Part shown: piece by piece, positions 1-8,026 of the stretch
Layout of the letters: each line of letters opens with the position of its first letter
How positions within the stretch are numbered: the stretch's first letter is position 1
Source of the DNA: Nitrososphaerota archaeon
GTDB taxonomy: Archaea > Thermoproteota > Nitrososphaeria > Nitrososphaerales > Nitrosopumilaceae
Assembly: GCA_022564515.1 (NCBI GenBank)
Contig: JADFLH010000013.1
Span: 1 to 32,883 of the forward strand
Direction of reading: 5' to 3'
DNA: 32,883 bases
The notes under the pieces: generated by a model
Database searches by the model: none
The model's input: the letters and a program-made list of their open reading frames with translations, nothing else
What the model was told of the DNA's origin: nothing
Made by a program: the position numbers and the translations under genes

Positions 1-93
1 GGAAGATGTGAAGAACTTAGATTTGATGATAAAATTAATCTTTGTGCAAATTGTGGGTATCGAATTTCAAGGACTAGTAAGTCATATGAGTGA
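1..93 (+). CDS. C-terminal end of a zinc-ribbon-like protein (partial)
   Basis: An open frame enters from the left edge and stops at TGA 91-93, giving 30 residues. They include a lone Cys (RCEEL) and a CANCGY knuckle, which looks like the distal half of a zinc ribbon. The stop overlaps the ATG of the next gene (86-88), so the two may be translationally coupled. The function cannot be named from this fragment. Confidence 0.5.
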   Translation, partial: GRCEELRFDDKINLCANCGYRISRTSKSYE

Positions 94-367
94 AATTTCA
101 CAATTAATCAACGTTGTAAAAGAATCAGCTTGTGATATCTACAAGGGATTAGGAGCTGGTTACAATGAAACTATCTATGAAGAAGCTATGGCATTAGAGT
201 TTAGAGAGAGAAAAATCAATTATGATGTAGAAAAAAACACCGAGATATTCTATAAGGGTGTCAAAGTTGGTATCCATAGGCTTGATTTTATTGTAGAAAA
301 CAAACTAGTAGTGAATTGTCTACTAGTAAGTTCGTTTGTAAAGAAACATATCTTTCCAGAAATCTAG
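86..367 (+). pseudogene. GxxExxY-family protein, truncated
   Basis: From ATG 86 the product has 93 residues. The N-terminal two thirds carries the GxxExxY family signature: GLGAGYNETIYEEAMALEF, then a YKGVKVG strand and the RLDFIVENKLVV strand. This family is related to PD-(D/E)xK nucleases, and its members are usually about 120-130 aa. After the Asp-containing strand the expected Glu-Leu-Lys motif and C-terminal half are missing. The reading instead runs NCLLVSS to a stop. The break coincides with a perfect 7-bp inverted repeat, CTAGTAG (305-311) and CTACTAG (320-326). The reading frame can be extended upstream to 8, but ATG 86 begins the conserved domain. I infer a non-functional remnant. 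Confidence 0.6.
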
Positions 368-439
368 GTACATACTATTGTAACTGTTTATCTTCAAGGG
401 TTAAATTAGAATTAAGTAGAAGTATTTCATCATAATATT

Positions 440-928
440 ATGGGTAAACAACTTTGTTTTCTTTGCAGTAAAGGAATGGGATGGAGAGAAATAAAAAGTT
501 CACCAGAAGACCTTGAAATGAGAAAGATGGAAATTCCTCAAAATATGACTGAGAATGATAGAGTTTGTCTGGATTGTTATGTAAAATTAGAAGAACCCCA
601 TCAACAACAAGAACAAGAACGAAAACAAGAACTGAGTCAAGAAAAAATTGCAGAATTTAAAGCAAGATATGATGAAATTAATGATAGGTCAGAAGAATAC
701 AAAAGACATTGGGACAAGGGTGGTGTTATTCAATTCAAGAATGAGAGAATTGCCATTTTACAGAGAAAGTTTGGACAACAAGTTCAATTCATTGTTGCTT
801 ATGATGATTTAGTAAAAGAGGGTTATAGATTAATGGCAATTGATGAAGGAAAAGAGGCTAGTGGTGGTGGACGGGCAGGTGGTGCTAATGCATATTTTTA
901 TTTCCAAAAGGTAAAATCTGATAGTTAA
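440..928 (+). CDS. Cys-rich coiled-coil protein of unknown function
   Basis: 162 aa from ATG 440. Two Cys pairs near the N-terminus (CFLC at residues 6-9 and CLDC at about 43-46) look like a small zinc-binding fold. Residues about 50-95 are Gln/Glu/Lys-rich and probably helical or coiled coil. A compact C-terminal part follows, with a GGGRAGG stretch before the end. It does not match a family I recognise. It lies between the truncated GxxExxY gene and the integrase remnant, so it may be accessory cargo. Function unknown. Confidence 0.6.
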   Translation: MGKQLCFLCSKGMGWREIKSSPEDLEMRKMEIPQNMTENDRVCLDCYVKLEEPHQQQEQERKQELSQEKIAEFKARYDEINDRSEEYKRHWDKGGVIQFKNERIAILQRKFGQQVQFIVAYDDLVKEGYRLMAIDEGKEASGGGRAGGANAYFYFQKVKSDS

Positions 929-986
929 TTATAACGAAAAAGAAATTTTCGGTTCTTTGTTCTTTAATTTTTTAAAATCTATGAGT

Positions 987-1406
987 TCAGTCTTCGTATA
1001 GTAATTTTTTTAGTTTTTGGAATTTCTCACTCTTTAAAAATTCTTTATCAGGATCATTTTCTAATGATTTAACATATTCACGTTCAGATGCAATAGCACG
1101 TTTTAATGACTCGCTATTTCTTTCAACAACTCTGTCATTGACTTCTGCAAGAAGTTTCTGATGGTATTCCTCAATTTTTACTGCTATCCCATCATCCATT
1201 TCTTCCCTTGCTCTTTGAAGTTCATCTCTCAATCTTGATGTTTCATCACCATTGTTGAGATAGTTTGAAACTCTTGAAAAGATGTTGATCAGTTCTGATG
1301 CTTTGCTGTACTCCCTTCTTGATTTTTCTGGATATAGTTTGTCTTGTTTTTCATAGGAATCACTCCACCTTATGACCAATAACAAGGTCACAAACGTAAT
1401 CAGCAC
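987..1406 (-). pseudogene. Integrase remnant: C-terminal tyrosine and coiled-coil tail
   Basis: This piece contains the WSDSYEKQDKLYPEKSRREYSKAS segment (written here only to locate the Tyr nucleophile) followed by a long Glu/Lys/Arg-rich helical tail of about 90 residues. The hydrophobic MLITFVTLLLVIR start is an out-of-frame reading of the HxxR...GH region and not a membrane segment. A C-terminal coiled coil after the Tyr occurs in some thaumarchaeal integrases, as far as I recall. Confidence 0.6.
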
Positions 1407-1442
1407 AATCAGAAACCAAGAGTGTTGACTTTAGCAAATCTC

Positions 1443-2633
1443 TTAATTCATGACCGTTTTTTCGCTTCGGTCTTGAAGCCTGTTTCCTGCAATGGTTTCC
1501 TGTATTCCTGCCTTTCTTGCCAGTCTTGGAACTAGCCTCGAAACCCAATCAATTGATAACATTTCATTATTTCTTGTAACAAACATTGGATTTCCATTTT
1601 GAATAAAATCTGATTTGCCTCTAAGGGATGACTCATCAACGCCTTTTCTCGTATTGGTCTTGATGTAAACATCGTGCCTGTAGTTGAGGTATTCTTGTAT
1701 TGATTTTATTGCATCACGTTCCAAGTAGCCAGTATGCGTGTAACCTGTTTTCACTCTGGATAATCTGATTGGAACTGGACATTTTGACAAATCCCAATTC
1801 TCATAGTCAGTCATTCCAAACCATTTTACTAACTGTTCCCACGCTTGGAAGTTGAATCTGTCTGCAAATGTTGAGGAATCTAATCCACGATGAAACTTGC
1901 ATAATACAACTACTTTTTCTAACGGACTTGCTTTTCCTTGAACAATTATTTTATGAACATCATCAAGAGATACTGTCGCATTTTCATTTTCTTCAGAATA
2001 ATCTGCATGATTATTGTAAGGACTATACTTGAATTTGATAGGACTGTTATTCTTTTCAAAATATGATAAGATTGCACAATGTTTGTTGACCATGTATTTT
2101 GCACTACATTTTTTGTGCATATCATCCATCAAGAACATCTTGATTATTCTAATAAAATCAGAATCAGCGTTCATTGAATCCTGAAATAGTTTTAGGAAGT
2201 GTTCTATTCCTTGTAAAGTAACCTTTGTTTTTTCTCTTTTGAAAACATCAACATCAATCTGTCTTGTAATTGTAAACTCGAAGGTCTTGCCATATAACCA
2301 GTTGTTAAAGTAGTGTAATTGTAAAAGATAATGCCTTCTTGTAGTGTTGTCTTTGTGTTTTTTTGATCCTAGATTCTTGTATTTCCCACCCCTCAACTGA
2401 TTGGCAAAATATTGCATTGATTCAAGATTGGAAAAATCAATAAATGATATTGGTTTTGTTTCGACATATTTTAGCAGACCAAGTTCTCTGCCAATCTTGA
2501 TCCCTTTTGAAACCGTAAATTGACAAGCATTGATTTTGTTATTGCTTCGTCTGGTCAGTTTATCTGCGTTGGTTTCGATGAATTGTTTTGGTTGGAATTG
2601 ATCCCCTTTTTTGAACAGTTTAACACATTCCAA
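1443..2633 (-). pseudogene. Integrase remnant: core-binding and first catalytic part
   Basis: This is the longest uninterrupted piece of the broken integrase (396 codons from a TTG). It carries the SAM-like core-binding domain and the first catalytic Arg (HRGLDSSTF) and Lys (RVKTGYTH). It ends prematurely at TVMN just after the A6 run. In-frame coding sense continues upstream of the TTG to a TGA at 2679-2681, which shows the real start lies further upstream in another frame. Confidence 0.65.
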
Positions 2634-2731
2634 AACAGCAGGTGTTGCCTTGATCCTCCGTGTTTTTCTGGTTGATATTCATCAATTACTAGATAGATTT
2701 TGCTTGGCATGAGGGGTATAATTCTAGTAAT

Positions 2732-2741
2732 TGTATAAAAG
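2732..2741. promoter_or_regulatory. TATA box shared by divergent integrase remnant and cdvA
   Basis: TGTATAAAAG reads as a TATA box on plus and as CTTTTATACA on minus. The minus reading lies about 26 nt from ATG 2710 of the integrase, which fits a leaderless start. The plus reading would give cdvA a leader of roughly 40 nt before GTG 2803. Confidence 0.45.
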
Positions 2742-2802
2742 AATGTTCGTTAAACAAGTGTCAAATTATTCTTACCAAAAATAGAAACCTTACTAACACT
2801 TA

Positions 2803-3690
2803 GTGGGTTATACAGATCCTAAAAATTATGGCATGAGCAACAACAATATCGCTCTAGTTGGAAAACAAGTAAAGGATATGTATGGTACCTACATAGGTAG
2901 AGTCATCGGAACTATTACCGACATTGATGGCACCACACAGACAGTAGGCATTGACTGCGGTTCAAAAGGTCTACAGCAAATTCCTTTCGAACAAGTTGTA
3001 GTACAAGGAGATTTTGTTATTTTCATTCCTAAATGGAGACTTGAATCACAAAGGGTTTTACGAGAAAAAGGATTGACAATTAGACGCTTGAAGGCTTTAA
3101 TGAATATTGTTTCTGATAATGACGAAATGAAAGAAGATGCAGAAATAATTCATGAAAAATACAAATCACATCTTTCAACGTTAGAAGAAACTGAAAAACA
3201 AATCAAGGCAAAGCTAGAATCAAGACTTGAAGAGCTAAGCGAACAAATGAAATCAATCAAGATGCTTATATTTGACGCAAAAGTTCAATGTAAGAGCAAC
3301 GAAATTTCTGAACAAACATTTGAATCAGTTAAGACACTGTCAACAGAATTAATTGAGCACATAACTCATGAATCAGCTGAAATTTCTAATGTGCAAAGAC
3401 GTATTACTGATCTAAGTATGGAAGTTCAACAGGTCACTGAACTGCCTAAAGAAAAACTTCAGGAGTCTGCCGTTATTTATTTAAATACCCAGAACAATGA
3501 ACCTTCGACTGAAGCAGAACTTCCACAAGTGCCAACAAATGAACCGATTCCAGAACCAGTATCTGAACCTACTACAAACACAGTAAATTCACAACCGATT
3601 CCAGAATCATCCCAACTGAAAGCGGAGACACAGGAAAAGGAAAAGGAAACAGAAGAGTCTGACTGGTTGGCAAGAATGGAAGCACAATAG
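2803..3690 (+). CDS. cdvA: CdvA, cell division protein A (PRC-barrel, coiled coil)
   Basis: 295 aa from GTG 2803; ATG 2833 is an alternative that would drop ten residues. Residues about 18-78 form a PRC-barrel (GKQVKDMYGTYIGRVIGTI through FVIFIPKW). A long helical/coiled-coil region covers about 85-215, a Pro/Glu/Thr-rich linker about 230-285, and the C-terminus ends DWLARMEAQ. This order matches archaeal CdvA, which binds the membrane and DNA at mid-cell and recruits CdvB (ESCRT-III) through a C-terminal peptide. The family is known for standing apart from cdvB/cdvC in Thaumarchaeota, and neither is nearby here. That the terminal peptide is the CdvB-binding motif is inference. Confidence 0.85.
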   Translation: MGYTDPKNYGMSNNNIALVGKQVKDMYGTYIGRVIGTITDIDGTTQTVGIDCGSKGLQQIPFEQVVVQGDFVIFIPKWRLESQRVLREKGLTIRRLKALMNIVSDNDEMKEDAEIIHEKYKSHLSTLEETEKQIKAKLESRLEELSEQMKSIKMLIFDAKVQCKSNEISEQTFESVKTLSTELIEHITHESAEISNVQRRITDLSMEVQQVTELPKEKLQESAVIYLNTQNNEPSTEAELPQVPTNEPIPEPVSEPTTNTVNSQPIPESSQLKAETQEKEKETEESDWLARMEAQ

Positions 3691-3753
3691 CTTTTTAATT
3701 CGTGTTTTTTCTTTTGGAAATTTTCTATGGTTTTCTATTTTTGTATTTTCAAA

Positions 3754-3777
3754 TTAACATTTGATACGAACTTTAAA
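3754..3777 (-). repeat. 24-bp intergenic dyad element, copy 1
   Basis: On plus it reads TTAACATTTGATACGAACT followed by TTAAA, with the core in the orientation TTTGATACGAAC. It starts 63 nt after the cdvA stop and is the only copy with this orientation on plus. The strand given refers to the CAGTTCGTATCAAATGT reading. Confidence 0.7.
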
Positions 3778-3796
3778 TGAGAAATTTACATTAGCA

Positions 3797-3889
3797 TTAG
3801 TAATGGGAACCACATTTTACTTTACCATTCCAAAAAATGTGTTTACATGATGTAATGCATACCACTCCATCGTGATAACGAGCTGCCAT
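3797..3889 (-). CDS. Possible 30-residue Cys/His-rich micro-protein
   Basis: A short minus-strand frame from ATG 3889 (or TTG 3892) to TAA 3797-3799. The peptide has Cys at 11, 15 and 26 and His at 6, 17 and 29 (VVCITSCKHIFW, then KCGSHY). This could hold one zinc ion. It fills part of the 338-base gap between cdvA and fen1. It is too short to prove from one sequence. Confidence 0.4.
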   Translation of the reverse strand: MAARYHDGVVCITSCKHIFWNGKVKCGSHY

Positions 3890-4028
3890 CAATCTAGGCT
3901 GATTTTTTCTAAAAACTAGGCAAATCTGTAAAATCCCAATTTGGCATGTAAAATCATCGATTATTTTATGTATTTAGCTCCATTGACACGTGTAAAGTCA
4001 GCTATTGCAAATTATGTGTTCTATTGGT

Positions 4029-5054
4029 CTATGAGAACCACTTTTCTAGCGTTTGACTCTTTCGTTCAATTGATTTTTTTAATCTGTTTAGTGATGTCTG
4101 CACTCGGTCAAATGAAAAACTCCGTTCATCTACTAGATATTTGATGATTGCATCGAAATTGATTGTTTCGAATTTAATTTCAGAAACATGGGCAACTTTT
4201 GGTTCTAGAAATATCCTTCGAATTTGCTCATAATCAACTTCAGATAATTTATCCTGAATCTGAGGAATCTTTTCAAGTTTTGAGTGTTCTTTGATCATTT
4301 TAAGTGCAGTTTTGGGTCCTATTCTTGGAAAACCATCTGGATTGAAATCTGTACCAATTAAGATCCCAATATCAACAATCTGTTCTCTAGTTACTCCTAA
4401 TTCTTTGAGAGTCTTTTCATAATCAATAATTTCTGGAACAATCTCGATGTATGTATTTCGATTGGGAATTTTTCTTCTTCCACTATTTGAAAAATTTCTT
4501 ACCAGTCTTTTTGCACCAAATAAAACCGAGTCAAAATCTTGGCTTGCTGTTGCATACGCTTGACCTGTTTTTGTTAAATGAGCTGCAGTTGACTCTCCTT
4601 CTGAGGGCGCATCGATATAGGGAATTCCAAACAAACTTAAGATTTTCTTAGAATCTTCTACCATAGTGTCTTTCATAACACTTGTTTGCTGAGCATATTT
4701 TCTTGCATCCTGAAGGTTTCCTTGAGATATAGCTTTTTCATATTTTATCGTGGCGTCTCTTTTGATCTGTCTTCTTCGTTCTATTTCTACTGACTTTAAT
4801 GATGGTGGTTTACCATCAAAAACATAAACGGGTTTGATTCCAATGGAAAGGAACCTTATATTTCTATAAAAAAGACCACTTAGATGACTTGTAACTCTAC
4901 CATTTGAATCAGATAGATAACTCCCATCAGGACCTCTGATAATTGCTAAAAATTGGTAAATTGCATTGTATGCATCAATTGCAACCACCTTTGAAGCAAA
5001 AAATTCTAAATTTGTCTTCTCTCTTACTATGAGTTGTTTAAGCTTTAATCCCAA
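4029..5054 (-). CDS. fen: Flap endonuclease 1 (FEN1)
   Basis: 341 aa from TTG 5054 (MGLKLKQLI), the usual archaeal length. It removes 5' flaps during Okazaki-fragment maturation and base excision repair. Active-site acidic residues are visible at D27 (AIDAYN), D80 (VFDGKPP), E152 and E154 (PSEGES), D173 and D175 (SQDFDS) and D236 (GTDFNP). The helix-hairpin-helix region follows ([10 protein letters not shown]). The C-terminus ends SQTLEKWFS, a PCNA-binding box in which Ser stands where Gln is common. It converges on cdvA. Confidence 0.95.
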   Translation of the reverse strand: MGLKLKQLIVREKTNLEFFASKVVAIDAYNAIYQFLAIIRGPDGSYLSDSNGRVTSHLSGLFYRNIRFLSIGIKPVYVFDGKPPSLKSVEIERRRQIKRDATIKYEKAISQGNLQDARKYAQQTSVMKDTMVEDSKKILSLFGIPYIDAPSEGESTAAHLTKTGQAYATASQDFDSVLFGAKRLVRNFSNSGRRKIPNRNTYIEIVPEIIDYEKTLKELGVTREQIVDIGILIGTDFNPDGFPRIGPKTALKMIKEHSKLEKIPQIQDKLSEVDYEQIRRIFLEPKVAHVSEIKFETINFDAIIKYLVDERSFSFDRVQTSLNRLKKSIERKSQTLEKWFS

Positions 5055-5285
5055 TGTGAAGAAATGGTATTGATTGCTTACTAATGGTTTTTGTCTTAAC
5101 CGTTTGAAATTTCATACATTGTATATTAAGGGATGAAAATCTTACCTAATGAGATGGCTGTATGTGCTTCTAACAACACCTCATTGCTCATGCTGGGATA
5201 TACCTTATTTACTTGAGGTTTCGACCGTTTGTACATTTCATTACATACACCCAATCTTAAGTCATTATTAGGCTAGTATTGTATT

Positions 5286-5341
5286 CCCTCAAGCAGTTCT
5301 CATACTGCTCAATGCCCTCGATTTGCGTATATGCTTGAGGG
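5286..5341. repeat. 10-bp perfect inverted repeat (hairpin)
   Basis: CCCTCAAGCA and TGCTTGAGGG are exact reverse complements separated by 36 nt. The 3' arm is followed by ATTTTCTATATTTC on plus. The left arm overlaps a second hairpin, AGCAGT-TCTCAT-ACTGCT, so both cannot form together. Confidence 0.7.
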
Positions 5342-5444
5342 ATTTTCTATATTTCATATTAGAACAAAAAATTAAACACTACATCAATGAATTCCGAGGT
5401 TTTATCTAGGGCTTGATTTTTCATGAAAAGCGAATTGATTTTTC

Positions 5445-5455
5445 AAATATAAATA
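5445..5455 (+). promoter_or_regulatory. TATA box of the 5477 gene
   Basis: AAATATAAATA is centred about 27 nt before ATG 5477, which predicts a leaderless transcript. Confidence 0.6.
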
Positions 5456-5476
5456 ACGTCTGACTGCTGAAAAATC

Positions 5477-5689
5477 ATGGGGGTTATTGCAAAGGGAGCA
5501 AAATGTAACGTTGATGGATGTACAAACGATGGTGTTAGATCTTTAAACACAACAAAGGTTGAGAATGCTGGAGTCGAGGTAAACTCTGTAGGCAAAAAAA
5601 CCGTTCTATGCAAGCCGCATTACAAAGAATATAAAAAAGGATCTAAAGACGACAGAGACCTTGAACGAGCAAGATATGACAAGTTTTAA
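5477..5689 (+). CDS. Small zinc-binding protein of unknown function
   Basis: 70 aa from ATG 5477. Cys at residues 10 and 15 (KCNVDGCTND) and a later CKPHYKEY give four likely zinc ligands (C, C, C, H). The C-terminus is highly charged. The fold resembles the small Cys/His proteins common in this archaeal group, but I cannot name a family. A TATA box at leaderless spacing supports real expression. It converges on the deoxyhypusine synthase gene with only 8 nt between stops. Confidence 0.7.
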   Translation: MGVIAKGAKCNVDGCTNDGVRSLNTTKVENAGVEVNSVGKKTVLCKPHYKEYKKGSKDDRDLERARYDKF

Positions 5690-5697
5690 TTTATTTT

Positions 5698-6795
5698 CTA
5701 TTTTTTCTTTCGTGGTTTGTGTTCATAAAACTTCTGTTCTGTTTTCAAATAATCATTACTAAGCTTTTTGTAGAATCTATCCAATTTTCCATAAAGTCGT
5801 TTTGGTTTTCTCCGTTTTTGATTACTTAATACATACAAAGCAAGTATAGGAAATGCAACAGTTACATCTGCATAGACAATAACCATGTCTTTATGGGGGT
5901 CTTGGATCTTTCCCCATGTCTTTCCTTCTTCAAGTGTTGCTCCTGATAATCCCCCCGTATCAGGTCTGGCATCAGTAATTTGAATAATATAGTCTTGTCC
6001 TCCATCCCCACTTCTTAAAATTTGATCTAATAGTGGGCCTGTTTGTTGTGCAGTATTTTTTGGAGCTCCTCCACCAAGTTCAACTATCCCAGATTTTTTT
6101 GAATTATAGAGGATAGATGCTTGTTCAATAATTTCACGAACAAAATCCAAATTATAATTTTTGTTATGTAGACGATGAACTGCTAAATTTAAAGCAAGTG
6201 ATGAATCTTTCAGAGTCGAAACATAGACTGGAACATCATAATCATATGCTGCTACGACGAAGCTTTTCTCAGGATATTTAGCATTTTGTTTACTTATTTT
6301 TCCCATAAAATTACAAAATTCAGAAGTAGTAAATGGTTTATCTGTAAAATTATCCTTAAACATTTTTTGGACAACTTGATCTTGTGCTTCAAGAGTTTCG
6401 TAAAATTTTAGGTATACATCTCTAATTCTTACTATGTTGTTATCAAACAATTTCATATCATCCACATCAAAATGACCTTGTTTGATAGGTAAGCCCCACG
6501 CAAAGTGGTCCTCGTGATAAACATTAGCACCAGTAGTAACTATCCAATCCACAAAACCTCTTTCAATCAGGGTCTGAAAAATTCCTCCAAATCCTACTGG
6601 TGTCATTGCGCCTGATATTGTAAGGCAAATTGTTGCATCCTCTTTGATCATTTTTGCATAAAGTTTGGCTGCTTCCCCCAACTGCCTTCCATTGTATCCT
6701 GAGCTTGCGTAAATTTCTACAAGATCTTCAATACTCATATTAGGTTCAAGTTTAATGTGGGGAATGTTTTTTCCTTTAAAATTATGATGATCCAC
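5698..6795 (-). CDS. dys: Deoxyhypusine synthase
   Basis: 365 aa from GTG 6795. It transfers the aminobutyl group of spermidine to a lysine of aIF5A, the first step of hypusine formation. Family motifs are present: TISGAMTPVG (59-68), TTGANVYHEDHF (87-98), ELGGGAPKN (239-247) and GKTWGKI (291-297), in which K296 aligns with the lysine that forms the enzyme intermediate. The C-terminus is unusually basic and ends KPRKKK. Agmatinase, which supplies putrescine, is encoded 3 kb downstream. A homospermidine-synthase-like paralogue is the alternative, but the SGAM and WGKI motifs favour DHS. Confidence 0.9.
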   Translation of the reverse strand: MDHHNFKGKNIPHIKLEPNMSIEDLVEIYASSGYNGRQLGEAAKLYAKMIKEDATICLTISGAMTPVGFGGIFQTLIERGFVDWIVTTGANVYHEDHFAWGLPIKQGHFDVDDMKLFDNNIVRIRDVYLKFYETLEAQDQVVQKMFKDNFTDKPFTTSEFCNFMGKISKQNAKYPEKSFVVAAYDYDVPVYVSTLKDSSLALNLAVHRLHNKNYNLDFVREIIEQASILYNSKKSGIVELGGGAPKNTAQQTGPLLDQILRSGDGGQDYIIQITDARPDTGGLSGATLEEGKTWGKIQDPHKDMVIVYADVTVAFPILALYVLSNQKRRKPKRLYGKLDRFYKKLSNDYLKTEQKFYEHKPRKKK

Positions 6796-6846
6796 GAATA
6801 AAAAAAATTATTGTGCTAATTAATACTTGCGATTATTTTTTTAGTT

Positions 6847-7239
6847 ATGAAAATAGCTCGAATAATTAGTTATATGAAGATTATAGATATTCCAAAACCC
6901 AATCGAGTAAATCGCAAACCAGATGAGATAAAAACCATTTTTTCATCAGGAAATTTTTTTGAACAAGGATTTTTGGTTAAGAAGGTGGAACTAAGATTAT
7001 ACAAAGAAAAGAATGATGAAAAATTAGGACCTTATTCCTTGATTACAACACTAATTGAGACTGATAAAGGCTCTATTGAAATGATTTATGATGAAGGTTT
7101 CAGAGGTGAGAACTCTCTAGAACAAGCCTCAGAACTATTAACAAAAAACTTGGGAATATCGGGACTAGTTTTGAGGTCTCTGATCTCATTAAAAGAAGAA
7201 TTAAAAAAAAGTGATGTTTCTAACAAAAGTTCTGTGTAA
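6847..7239 (+). CDS. Conserved-looking protein of unknown function
   Basis: 130 aa from ATG 6847; a second ATG at 6874 (MKIIDIPKPNR) may be the true start. It reads as one small alpha/beta domain with alternating strands (KKVELRLYKE, YSLITTLIET, SIEMIYDEGF) and a final helical stretch. There is no membrane segment or metal motif. It is divergent from the DHS gene, and its 3' end overlaps the CAP-domain gene by 20 nt in convergent orientation. Confidence 0.6.
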   Translation: MKIARIISYMKIIDIPKPNRVNRKPDEIKTIFSSGNFFEQGFLVKKVELRLYKEKNDEKLGPYSLITTLIETDKGSIEMIYDEGFRGENSLEQASELLTKNLGISGLVLRSLISLKEELKKSDVSNKSSV

Positions 7240-7867
7240 TATACAACTCGTTATTTGAAATTACTGCTCCAATTCCTTCATTTTCATAAAAGCTGTAGAG
7301 CAGATTTTTTCTATGTTCTGGACTTAGCATCCAAGATTCCACAATCCTTTTCCCAAGGCCTGTTGGTTCCCCTAAACCTGAAATTAATGCCAAGTTTTCT
7401 CCTCCTTTCAATATTTTTCCATCTGGTATCGATATATTACATTCAAAATTTACATCTGCATACCTATCAACTACATCTTTTCCATCTGGAGTGTAATGAG
7501 AATAATAAATTCTGTTTATCATATCGTGACTGTGTTTTTTTGCAATTTCTGCCAAACTTGAGTCCCATGCAACTGGATTCAATCCATGTAAATCCCTTTG
7601 CTCATTTACGAACCAATGAACCTCAAGGGCGATTTTTTCTGTATCAATCACAGCTTCTTCTGTCACCAAAAATGATTTAATCAAAACATTTTCAGACATC
7701 GCAAAATTCGAATTTGAAATTATATGTGAGATAGATTTAGCTATACTATCACTTCCAGAATTTGCAAAAATTATTGCCATACTGGCCATCAAAACTAGTA
7801 TCACTGCTAACCATGCTATAGTTGACAAATCTGTTCTAATCTTGAGATAATAGTTTTCAGTTTTCAT
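7220..7867 (-). CDS. Membrane-anchored CAP (SCP/PR-1-like) domain protein
   Basis: 215 aa from ATG 7867. One hydrophobic segment at residues 16-36 (IAWLAVILVLMASMAIIF) probably anchors the protein with its domain outside the cell. Residues about 90-215 form a CAP domain: VNEQRDLHGLNPVAWDSSLAEIA, KKHSHDM with YYSHYTPDG, KGGENLAL, ESWMLSPEHRKNLL and a terminal YITQNFC (separate motifs in order). The conserved His and Glu residues of the CAP cavity are present. Extracellular CAP proteins in prokaryotes are little characterised. The function here is open. Confidence 0.8.
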   Translation of the reverse strand: MKTENYYLKIRTDLSTIAWLAVILVLMASMAIIFANSGSDSIAKSISHIISNSNFAMSENVLIKSFLVTEEAVIDTEKIALEVHWFVNEQRDLHGLNPVAWDSSLAEIAKKHSHDMINRIYYSHYTPDGKDVVDRYADVNFECNISIPDGKILKGGENLALISGLGEPTGLGKRIVESWMLSPEHRKNLLYSFYENEGIGAVISNNELYITQNFC

Positions 7868-8026
7868 GTTTTGTATGTATTTTAAAGATACATAGGATTA
7901 TGGCATTAATACGGCAAATCACAAACAATGATTTGGAATAAAGTTACCTAAATTCTGAGCCAAACTTACCATTATGTGTAAAAACCTTAGCACAAGATTT
8001 AATTCAATTATTATTTGTGTCAAGCT

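Larger units (their letters stand above)
987..2710 (-). pseudogene. Tyrosine recombinase/integrase broken by three frame changes
   Basis: Three open pieces on the minus strand join into one integrase. It starts at ATG 2710 with MPSKIYLVIDEYQPEK, about 26 nt after a TATA-like CTTTTATAC. The frame shifts at a five-A run (T run 2663-2667 on plus) into the 1443-2633 piece. It shifts again at a six-A run (1457-1462), so RSEK continues as NGHELRDLLK, and again near 1366-1371, so IGHKV continues as SDSYEKQ. Adding one A at each of the first two runs restores the frame. The third needs loss of one base or gain of two. The rejoined product has the catalytic set: Arg in HRGLDSSTFADR, Lys in RVKTGYTH, HELR, GH and the Tyr in DSYEKQ. 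As written, HxxR, GH and Tyr are separated from the core, so it should be inactive unless these are sequencing errors. Confidence 0.75.
5055..5476. other. 422-base gap with candidate structured RNA
   Basis: I found no convincing gene. A TATA-like TGTATATTA (5119-5127) on plus could start an RNA near 5148. AATGAG (5148-5153) can pair with CTCATT (5180-5185). ACCTCA (5178-5183) can instead pair with TGAGGT (5214-5219). Further on, CCCTCAAGCA (5286-5295) pairs perfectly with TGCTTGAGGG (5332-5341), in competition with an inner AGCAGT/ACTGCT hairpin (5292-5309). An unannotated RNA or leader is possible. Confidence 0.35.

Noticed and set aside
1360-1548. Independent 62-aa gene on minus
   Set aside because: Its second half is the HxxR...GH part of the integrase; the first half is an out-of-frame reading of the same gene.
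5262-5370. Minus-strand peptide reading GIEQYENCLREYNTSLIMT
   Set aside because: No start codon, flanking stops, and it overlaps the hairpin region.
8015-8026. TTG 8015 as start of threonyl-tRNA synthetase
   Set aside because: GTG 8027 gives the family N-terminus MRILQLH; the four extra residues match nothing.
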